From NCBI GenBank assembly GCA_011959805.1, contig BLMC01000028.1:1-33943 (forward strand): DNA of 33,943 nt. Direction: 5' to 3'. The notes under the pieces were generated by a model that worked only from the letters and a program-made list of their open reading frames with translations, did not search any database and was not told the DNA's origin. Both the position numbers and the translations under genes were made by a program. The stretch comes from Lachnospiraceae bacterium. GTDB taxonomy: Bacteria; Bacillota; Clostridia; Lachnospirales; Lachnospiraceae. Shown piece by piece: positions 24,648-31,813 of the stretch (its first letter is position 1; every line of letters begins with the position of its first letter).

Positions 24648-25709
24648 ATGCGGATTGTTGTATGGGGGACAGGTTATTTTGCAAATGAATTTGTGGAGAG
24701 AAAAAGTTATCACTTAGATGATGAGATTGTAGCATTTGTGGATAATAATAAAAATGTATGGGGTCAAAAATTTAAAGGAACAGATATTATTGGACCTAAA
24801 AGATTACAGCAAATAAAATTTGATCAGTTAATTATCTGTACAACAAAGTTTGAAGAAATAAAAGAGCAAATTCAAAAAGAGTTATTAATTGATGCTGATA
24901 TAATAACCTATTTTGATGTGGAAGATAACATAAAAAATCAACTTATTTCAAAGTATAATAGCATTCAAAATGATGAAATGCAAAAAGTGTTGGCATACTA
25001 TAAATCGCATTCGTTAAACGTATTTGGTTGTTATAACAATGAAAATAGTGATGTTGTATATCCAGTTCAATATGATATGGACGGAATGCCTTATATTTTG
25101 TTAGAAGGAAAAAGAATGTTCTTTCCAAAATCCTATCCTTTTGCACAAGATAACAATACTGTATATGTAAAAAATATTTTATATGAACAGGGAAAACATT
25201 CACCGCATTTATATATTAAAGATGAGTATAAAATAAAGAAGGATACAGTAATTGTAGATGCCGGAGTCTGCGAAGGAAACTTTGCACTTCGATACATTGA
25301 CTATGCTAAAAAGATATATTTGATTGAGCCTGATCCAGAGTGGATTAAAGTGCTGAAAAAAACATTTGCCCCATATAAAGACAAAGTAGTAATTTGTGAT
25401 AAGTATTTGTCGGACAAGGATACAAATATATCAATTACTTTGGATACATTGATAAAGGAAAAAATTGATTTTTTAAAGATGGATATTGAAGGATATGAAG
25501 TAAGTGCTTTAGAAGGAGGAGAACGAGTTCTGAAGGAAAGCAATGCATATTGTGCAGTATGTAGCTATCATAAACATAATGACGAACATAAAATAAAAGA
25601 TTTATTGCAGTGTTATGGATACAAGACGGATACTTCAGATGGATTTATGTTTTTTCCATATGATAATTATATAGAATTTCGCAAAGGTGTAGTATACGGT
25701 AAAAAATGA
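24648..25709 (+). CDS. Rossmann-like module + FkbM methyltransferase (paralogue of the 26873 gene)
   Basis: The 353-residue protein carries the module at 1-~95 (RIVVWGTGYFANEFVERK, IVAFVDNNKNVWGQKFKG, DQLIICTTKFEE). The C-terminal ~160 residues are an FkbM-family methyltransferase: VIVDAGVCEGNFALRYI, IYLIEPDPEW and DFLKMDIEGYEVSALEGG. The middle (LLEGKRMFFP, then SPHLYIKDEYKIKK) is also found in altered form in the gene at 26873, so the two are paralogues separated by one transferase gene. It probably O-methylates a sugar of the glycan; the substrate is unknown. Its ATG has GAGGAG seven bases upstream, 25 bases after the fucosyltransferase stop. Confidence 0.88.
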   Translation: MRIVVWGTGYFANEFVERKSYHLDDEIVAFVDNNKNVWGQKFKGTDIIGPKRLQQIKFDQLIICTTKFEEIKEQIQKELLIDADIITYFDVEDNIKNQLISKYNSIQNDEMQKVLAYYKSHSLNVFGCYNNENSDVVYPVQYDMDGMPYILLEGKRMFFPKSYPFAQDNNTVYVKNILYEQGKHSPHLYIKDEYKIKKDTVIVDAGVCEGNFALRYIDYAKKIYLIEPDPEWIKVLKKTFAPYKDKVVICDKYLSDKDTNISITLDTLIKEKIDFLKMDIEGYEVSALEGGERVLKESNAYCAVCSYHKHNDEHKIKDLLQCYGYKTDTSDGFMFFPYDNYIEFRKGVVYGKK

Positions 25710-25734
25710 TACAAGAATTGGAGAATTTTAAATT

Positions 25735-26859
25735 ATGAAACGATTATGTATCTATGTTACATATGATTTTGAGAATATAGTAGATGATTATATTGGTCAT
25801 ATCTTGTATGAATTGCGAAAAGTAACTGACTGTCTAATTGTAGTATGCAACTATTCGTATATTGCTCAAGGGATTGAAAATATCCAACCATACGCTGATA
25901 AGATATATTATAGAGAAAATAAAGGATTTGATGCAGGAGCCTATAAGGAGGTATTGTGTCAGCGCTTAGGATGGGATTGGGTATGCAGTTTTGATGAACT
26001 GTTACTTGTTAATGATTCATTTTATGGGTTTTTTTATCCGATTGAAGATTTGTTTCAAATTATTGAAAATACAGACGCAGATTACTGGGGAATAACAAGA
26101 GCACCACAAGGAATATTTAGTGATGGATACAGATATGATACACATATTCAAAGCTATTTTCTTACTTTTAGAACAAAAATTTTGAATAGTAATTGTTTTA
26201 AGGAATTCTGGGAAACATTAGAATATCCTAAAACGTTATATGATGCTGTTTTAAAGTTTGAAATAGGATGCAATAAATATTTTAAGCAACATGGATTTAA
26301 AGAGACTTCATTAACAGACCAGTTTTGTCCGAATTGTCTGTTTGATAATAACCAAATTCCATATATGAATTATTCCTTAGAATTAATACGAGATTTAAAA
26401 ATTCCAATATTAAAACGTAGGAGTTTATATTTTTCTAATAAAGGGTTTGAGAATGCGTTGAGTGCACTTAAATATATTAATGATGCCAATTTTTTTGATA
26501 CAACATTAGTGACAAAACATTTGTTTAGAATAAGTCAGATAAAACTTGCACAAGGTATGATTGATTTAATCAAATTAAATAGTTTTTATCATAAGCATTC
26601 TAAAATTTATTTTTATGGGGCTGGTGTATATGGACAAAACCTTGCTAAATATTTTTGCTATAAGGGATGGACATTTGCAGGTTATGTGGTTACAAAAGAC
26701 GAGAAATCAATAGAAAATTGTAAAGCTTTTAGTGAAGTGGAATTAAATAGTGATGATGGGATTATTATTGCAGTTAGCAATAAAGAGATATGTTTAGAGA
26801 TTTTAGAGATTGTTCAAAAATGTTGTAGCGATAATCAGATATTGTATCCAAATTACTGA
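25735..26859 (+). CDS. RgpF-like rhamnan synthesis transferase + C-terminal Rossmann-like module
   Basis: The 374-residue protein resembles rhamnan synthesis protein F (RgpF family) in residues 1-~285: RLCIYVTYDFENIVDDYI, YYRENKGFDAGAYKEVL, ELLLVNDSFYGFFYPIEDL, DADYWGITRAPQ and IQSYFLTFRTKIL. Proteins of this family are implicated in glycosyl transfer during cell-wall rhamnose polysaccharide synthesis. Residues ~290-374 are the shared module: SKIYFYGAGVYGQNLAKYF, WTFAGYVVTKDEK and GIIIAVSN. It follows the FkbM gene by 25 bases; its own stop overlaps the tail of a longer frame of the next gene, whose real start lies 13 bases later. Family call is strong; sugar specificity is not visible. Confidence 0.85.
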   Translation: MKRLCIYVTYDFENIVDDYIGHILYELRKVTDCLIVVCNYSYIAQGIENIQPYADKIYYRENKGFDAGAYKEVLCQRLGWDWVCSFDELLLVNDSFYGFFYPIEDLFQIIENTDADYWGITRAPQGIFSDGYRYDTHIQSYFLTFRTKILNSNCFKEFWETLEYPKTLYDAVLKFEIGCNKYFKQHGFKETSLTDQFCPNCLFDNNQIPYMNYSLELIRDLKIPILKRRSLYFSNKGFENALSALKYINDANFFDTTLVTKHLFRISQIKLAQGMIDLIKLNSFYHKHSKIYFYGAGVYGQNLAKYFCYKGWTFAGYVVTKDEKSIENCKAFSEVELNSDDGIIIAVSNKEICLEILEIVQKCCSDNQILYPNY

Positions 26860-26872
26860 GGGGACATTTTAT

Positions 26873-27979
26873 ATGAAGAGTATTATTGTGTTTGGTTTTG
26901 GCGAAATGGGCAAAAAATTGATTCAAGAGTGTCTTACATATGAACTGGATATTCAGATAAAAGCAATTGTAGATAATAATTGTTTAGATAGTATCTACAA
27001 AAATATACCTGTTATCAAACCACAATTTATTGACCAATATACGTATGATGAAATTTGGGTATGTACTGTGTACTTTGAGGAGGTTGTAGTCCAATTATCA
27101 GAAGAATATCATGTAGACAAGAAGAAAATACATTATGTGGAGCCTGTTGTTCCAATTTTGGAAAGTAGGTTGCGAAAAAAATATGAATGTCAAATAAATG
27201 CACTTTCAACGATATCAAGTGAACTGGAAGTTGTTTTATCATATTTAAAAGATAACCATCTTCATATGTATTGCTATCCATTTTATGATGAGTATCGAAA
27301 TAAAAATACACCTATCTATTTTGATGATAAAGCCAATATGTATTTTGGAATATATGAAGGAAAGCGAATGTATCTTGCACAAAGGTTAAATACTATGCAA
27401 AAAGCAAGAGCATACTTCAATGCAGTGATTATGGAACAAGATATGCGTTCGCCACATTGTTATTGGAACAATAAGTTGTTGTGTAAAAAGTTAGGAATTG
27501 GAGTTGATGTAGGTGCCGCAGAAGGCATTTTTGCTTTAAAAGTGATTGAGGAAATAAAGTGTATTTATTTGATTGAGGCAGATGAACAATGGGTAGAGGC
27601 ATTAGAGTATACATTTGCGCCTTATAGGGATAAAGTGCATATTATTAGAAAGTTTGCGGGAAATAAAGATTGTGAGGATATTGTCAAACTTGATACTATT
27701 TTAAAAGGGGAAAAGATAGACTTCATGAAGATGGATATTGAAGGTATGGAGTTAGAGGCCCTGAAAGGAAGTGAAAACATTATTCTGAACAATAAAATAG
27801 CACTGGCAATTTGTGTATACCATCATGAAAAGGATAATGAACAGATTGGTCAGTGGTTGATAGAAAGAGAATATCATATAGGCAATTCTAGGGGATTGGT
27901 GGTCTGTCAGGGAGATTGGGAATTGAAAAATAATGAAACTGATTTTAGGAAAGCATTGTTATTTGCAAGTAACAATTAG
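26873..27979 (+). CDS. Rossmann-like module + FkbM methyltransferase (paralogue of the 24648 gene)
   Basis: The product is about 368 residues. Residues 1-~100 are the module (KSIIVFGFGEMGKKLIQE, IKAIVDNNCLDSIYKNIPV, DEIWVCTVYFEE). The C-terminal FkbM methyltransferase shows GIGVDVGAAEGIFALKVI, IYLIEADEQW and DFMKMDIEGMELEALKGS. Shared features with 24648 include EGKRMYLAQ, the DMRSPHCYW region and EYTFAPYRDKVHI (KKTFAPYKDKVVI there), so the pair arose by duplication. It presumably methylates a different sugar or position. The frame is open back to 26810 within the previous gene, but ATG 26873 has GAGGGG nine bases upstream and begins the module cleanly. Confidence 0.88.
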   Translation: MKSIIVFGFGEMGKKLIQECLTYELDIQIKAIVDNNCLDSIYKNIPVIKPQFIDQYTYDEIWVCTVYFEEVVVQLSEEYHVDKKKIHYVEPVVPILESRLRKKYECQINALSTISSELEVVLSYLKDNHLHMYCYPFYDEYRNKNTPIYFDDKANMYFGIYEGKRMYLAQRLNTMQKARAYFNAVIMEQDMRSPHCYWNNKLLCKKLGIGVDVGAAEGIFALKVIEEIKCIYLIEADEQWVEALEYTFAPYRDKVHIIRKFAGNKDCEDIVKLDTILKGEKIDFMKMDIEGMELEALKGSENIILNNKIALAICVYHHEKDNEQIGQWLIEREYHIGNSRGLVVCQGDWELKNNETDFRKALLFASNN

Positions 27980-27989
27980 GGAGATTTGA

Positions 27990-29210
27990 ATGAAATTACT
28001 TTCTATATGTATACCAAACTATAATAGAATTGATAAGTTAGAGAGACTACTTCGAGAAGCTGCTAGTCAGATAATAGACAAAGATTTGACAAAATTGGTT
28101 GAGATTTGTGTGAGTGATGATTGTTCATTAATAAATCCTCAACAGTTAATAGATTCTATAAGAAAAGAATATGCACAGGTTGGAATTTGTTTTAGAAGAA
28201 ATAAAGAAAATAGAGGAATGGACTATAACTTTCTGAATAGTGTAATGATGGCATCGAGTGAATATTGTTGGATTATTGGCAATGATGATATGCCTAATGC
28301 AGATAGTATTTTTAAGGTAATCACATTTATAAAATTAAAGCCAAACACAGATATTTTTCTAACTCCTTTTGATGTTTATGATAATAAAAATATAGTGAGA
28401 ACATCTATATATCCATTAAGAGGCGAGAAAGAGATTGTATTTGATACATCTATTGTTGAACAGTATTCGGAATTACTTTTATCGGTTAGGCATAATAGTG
28501 GATTGTTTGGTTTTTTATCCAATGTAGTTTTTCTAAGGAGGAATTGGGAGAAATATAGAGAGTGTTTTCTGGATAAGTTAAATACAATCTTTATACAAAT
28601 GTATATGAACATACAAACATTAAAAGATGGCGCAATATTTCGATATATACCTGATAAGATTGTGAAAAATTATACAGATGATAAAACCAATGAATCCATC
28701 GAACGAATATGTCGAATTTTAATAGGACTTGATGGTGTTGTTGAGTATTTTTTTGATGGAATTGAAAAGGAACATCTAAAACGGATTATAGTAGATGCCT
28801 ATATTAGTGGAAGGGTATGGGATTTACCTGATAAAAATATATTTAAGGAAAATGTTCGAGCAATTAATTCCCCAAAAAATAAGCTTTATAAAAAGTATTT
28901 TGTGCCTATTGAGGTAAGGAAAAATTTTTTGCTGGATAAGCAGATTCTTATATATGGAGCTGGGGAGTATGGGCATAAAGTATATAAAGAATTGATGGAA
29001 TATAATGCGACAATTATAGGAGTAGCAGATTCGGCAGAATCAAAAAAGGGATTATTGTTTGAAGGTTTTAAAATCATGACTGTAGAAGAAATGGTGGAAT
29101 TGTATACAAGTCAAGAACTATATGTTTTGGTTGCGAATCATTTCTATTTAGAAGAGATGATTGCTACTTTACAAGATAATAAGATTAAGAATATAGGAAT
29201 CATTAGTTAA
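27990..29210 (+). CDS. GT2 glycosyltransferase + C-terminal Rossmann-like module
   Basis: The 406-residue protein starts with a GT2 domain: LLSICIPNYNRIDKLERLL, ICVSDDCSLINP (D-D-x-S acidic pair), ENRGMDYNFLNSVMMAS and WIIGNDDMPNAD, the metal-binding DD motif. Two further acidic segments follow before residue ~300. Residues ~315-406 are the shared module (KQILIYGAGEYGHKVYKEL, TIIGVADSAESKKGLLFEGFKI, YVLVANHFYLEE). It would add a hexose or similar residue from a nucleotide sugar at the cytoplasmic side; no membrane segment is visible. The start ATG is 10 bases after the FkbM gene with AGGGAG upstream. Confidence 0.9.
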   Translation: MKLLSICIPNYNRIDKLERLLREAASQIIDKDLTKLVEICVSDDCSLINPQQLIDSIRKEYAQVGICFRRNKENRGMDYNFLNSVMMASSEYCWIIGNDDMPNADSIFKVITFIKLKPNTDIFLTPFDVYDNKNIVRTSIYPLRGEKEIVFDTSIVEQYSELLLSVRHNSGLFGFLSNVVFLRRNWEKYRECFLDKLNTIFIQMYMNIQTLKDGAIFRYIPDKIVKNYTDDKTNESIERICRILIGLDGVVEYFFDGIEKEHLKRIIVDAYISGRVWDLPDKNIFKENVRAINSPKNKLYKKYFVPIEVRKNFLLDKQILIYGAGEYGHKVYKELMEYNATIIGVADSAESKKGLLFEGFKIMTVEEMVELYTSQELYVLVANHFYLEEMIATLQDNKIKNIGIIS

Positions 29211-29255
29211 ATGGTTCTACCATTGTTGTAAATCAAGCATTGTTGAGGGTATTAG

Positions 29256-30383
29256 ATGAAATTTATCAACAGTTCGTATGAGGATTTTATAAAGAATAGA
29301 AAAGAAAAGTGGATTATCCAGTTTGGAGTTTCTTCTGCGTGGCATTATTATAGGAAGGTTTTTCCCAATATTGTTAATAATGTAGTAGATTATACACTGT
29401 TTACAGTGGACAATAAAAGTTCCAAACAAGGACAGGAATTTGTAGTGGAAGATAGACACATTGCGATTAAAAGTGTGGAAGCGATAAAGAGAGAACAAAA
29501 GTATTCTATATTAATTATGGTAAGTTTGGCTTATCAAAAAGAAATTTGTGCGCAACTTTTATCGCTAGGACTTCCTGATGAGATTGAATGTTATTCGCTT
29601 CCACTTATGACTTATAGTTTTTGTCCAGCTGATAATACTTGTGTCAATCAATATTTCTCCACACATACAATACCTGTTATCAAGCCCATTATTCATACAT
29701 TCTGGTTTAGTGGGGAAGAGAAAACAAAGTTATATCAAAAGTGTATTAAAAGCTGGCATCAGTATTGTCCTGAATTTGAGATTATAGAGTGGAATACACA
29801 AAATTATGATGTCGCAAAGAATCCATATATGAGAGAGGCGTTTGCACAGAAAAAGTGGGCATTTGTATCAGATTATGCAAGACTTGATATTTTATATCAG
29901 TATGGTGGGATTTATCTGGATATGGATGTTGAACTATTAGCACCACTTACTCCATTTCTGCGAGCAGACAGTTTTTTTTGTAGACAAGAAGATGGGATTT
30001 TAGAATTGGGTTCAGGATTTGGAGTACAGGAAAACGATCCTTTAATAAGAGAACTGCTAGATACATATAGAGATCGGAAGTTTATTCTCGAAGATGGAAG
30101 TATGGATAAGACTCCCCAACCAGAGTGGATTGATACTGTCTTGAGTAGAAATGGAATTAAAAAAAGTCATGATTCCCAGATAATAGGAAACCGTCTGATA
30201 TTATCGAATGATTATATTTCTTGTTCTGCAGGAGATCATTCTACTCAAAATGCAAAGCTAGGAATACATTGGCATAATGGTGGATGGCTTGAGGAGCAAG
30301 AGAGAAAACTTATCAAAGAGTCCTTTGCAGCAAAAGAAGAGGTAATTCAAAGATACTTTCATGATATGCAGGAGGAAAGGTGA
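29256..30383 (+). CDS. Divergent Rossmann-like module + GT32-type glycosyltransferase
   Basis: Residues ~17-110 look like a divergent copy of the module (EKWIIQFGVSSAWHYYRKVF, LFTVDNKSSKQGQEF, SILIMVSLAYQKE): the G-x-G turn is only partly kept but the strand order and the VDN turn are. Residues ~140-350 are a GT32-type transferase with the DXD region of capsular polysaccharide synthesis enzymes: PIIHTFWFSG, WAFVSDYARLDILYQYGG and YLDMDVELL containing the D-M-D metal site, then WHNGGWL near the end. An eight-T run (29972-29979) is in frame. The ATG is 45 bases after the previous stop with GAGGG upstream. Its own stop TGA is immediately followed by the next ATG, implying coupling. Confidence 0.83.
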   Translation: MKFINSSYEDFIKNRKEKWIIQFGVSSAWHYYRKVFPNIVNNVVDYTLFTVDNKSSKQGQEFVVEDRHIAIKSVEAIKREQKYSILIMVSLAYQKEICAQLLSLGLPDEIECYSLPLMTYSFCPADNTCVNQYFSTHTIPVIKPIIHTFWFSGEEKTKLYQKCIKSWHQYCPEFEIIEWNTQNYDVAKNPYMREAFAQKKWAFVSDYARLDILYQYGGIYLDMDVELLAPLTPFLRADSFFCRQEDGILELGSGFGVQENDPLIRELLDTYRDRKFILEDGSMDKTPQPEWIDTVLSRNGIKKSHDSQIIGNRLILSNDYISCSAGDHSTQNAKLGIHWHNGGWLEEQERKLIKESFAAKEEVIQRYFHDMQEER

Positions 30384-31796
30384 ATGAAACTCTTGTTATT
30401 TGGAACTGGAGATTATTATAACCGATACAAAAAGTGGTTTGTACATCAAGAGATATTGGCATTACTTGACAATTCAAAACAAAAACAATATACAAGGATA
30501 GATGAAATTAGGGTTTTACCACCAGAGGAGGGTGTGAAGTTGCCTTATGATGTGGTGGTTATTTTGAGTTTTTATGCAAAAGCAATGAAACAACAATTGA
30601 TTAATCTTAAAGTTGCGCAAAACAACATCTATCATTTTTTTGATTTACGTCGGCTGTTTGCACAAGAGTTAACAGAAATCATAAGACTTTATCCAAGACA
30701 ATATTTTCCAAGCATCCAAGATGGTATTGAAGATATGAAGATATCATCGAAGATTTTATTAATGTCACAAGACTTGACATTAGGGGGACCGGCAATTGCG
30801 TTATTTCATACAGCGATAATCTTACGAAAAAATGGTTATAATGTAGTATTTGCTTCTATGATTGATGGACCATTACGTGAAAAGCTTACAGAGAGTGGGA
30901 TACCAGTAGTTGTAGATGTTTGTCTTCAGATTGCAGTAATGAGAGAAATCGATTGGGTAAATACATTCTCTTTTATTGTGTGCAATACAATGAATTTCCA
31001 TGTGTTTTTATCAGAACGGGATACTAAGATTCCAATCTTGTGGTGGTTACATGATGCAGCGTTTTTTTATGAGGGCGTAAATAAAGAAATAATTACAAAG
31101 ATTTGTTTAGAGAATCTCAATGTAGTGTCTGTAGGGCCTATTCCACAAATGGCAATAAACAAGTTCTTTCCAGATTTGTTATGTGGAGAGTTGCTGTATG
31201 GGGTTACAAATATCACAGACAACAAAGCCCCTATGGATAGCAAATCTATAGTACAGTTTATTACGATAGGATTTTTGGAGGAAATTAAGGGACAAGATAT
31301 ATTACTTGCAGCGATAAAAAGGCTTTCGGATTCTGTTAGAAAGCAATGTCGTTTTTATATTGTGGGACATAAAGAAACTTTATTTGGAGAGCAATTACAG
31401 AAAGATAGTGAAGATATCGAGGAGATTGTGTTTACAGGGAGTGTTGATCGTAGGACAATCCATGAATTATTAGATACCTCTAATGTATTGATTTGTCCAT
31501 CAAAGCAGGATTCAATGCCTACAGTTACAGCAGAGGCAATGATGCACGCAGTACCCTGTATTGTTTCAGATGTGATAGGTACAGCAGCATATATCCATGA
31601 TGGAGTGGACGGATTTATTTTTCAAAATGAAATAGAAACAGCCTTGGCAGAAAAGATACAGTGGTGTGTGGAAAATAAGTCTGTTTTAAAAGAGATTGGA
31701 AAAAAGGCAAGAGATATTTATGAGCAGTTTTTTTCTATGGAAGTATTTGAAAGAAAACTTCTAAAACTTGTAGAAAGCATTGTGGCAAAAGAATAA
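30384..31796 (+). CDS. Rossmann-like module + GT4-type glycosyltransferase
   Basis: The 470-residue protein has the module at 1-~95 (KLLLFGTGDYYNRYKKWF, ILALLDNSKQKQYTRIDE, YDVVVILSFYAKA), then a GT-B transferase of family 4 type: ILLMSQDLTLGGPAIALFH and LRKNGYNVVFAS in the acceptor half, and FITIGFLEEIKGQDILLAAI, YIVGHKETLF, DTSNVLICPSKQDSMPTV and TAEAMMHAVPCIVSD in the donor half, where the E-x7-E-type segment lies. It retains both halves at normal size. The start directly abuts the stop of the GT32 gene with GGAGGAAAGG just upstream. The donor and acceptor sugars cannot be deduced. Confidence 0.9.
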   Translation: MKLLLFGTGDYYNRYKKWFVHQEILALLDNSKQKQYTRIDEIRVLPPEEGVKLPYDVVVILSFYAKAMKQQLINLKVAQNNIYHFFDLRRLFAQELTEIIRLYPRQYFPSIQDGIEDMKISSKILLMSQDLTLGGPAIALFHTAIILRKNGYNVVFASMIDGPLREKLTESGIPVVVDVCLQIAVMREIDWVNTFSFIVCNTMNFHVFLSERDTKIPILWWLHDAAFFYEGVNKEIITKICLENLNVVSVGPIPQMAINKFFPDLLCGELLYGVTNITDNKAPMDSKSIVQFITIGFLEEIKGQDILLAAIKRLSDSVRKQCRFYIVGHKETLFGEQLQKDSEDIEEIVFTGSVDRRTIHELLDTSNVLICPSKQDSMPTVTAEAMMHAVPCIVSDVIGTAAYIHDGVDGFIFQNEIETALAEKIQWCVENKSVLKEIGKKARDIYEQFFSMEVFERKLLKLVESIVAKE

Positions 31797-31813
31797 GAGC
31801 GGGGTTAGGATAA

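Noticed and set aside
29972..29979. T8 run in the GT32 gene as a slippage site
   Set aside because: The frame is intact and T or A runs of this size are expected in such AT-rich DNA.
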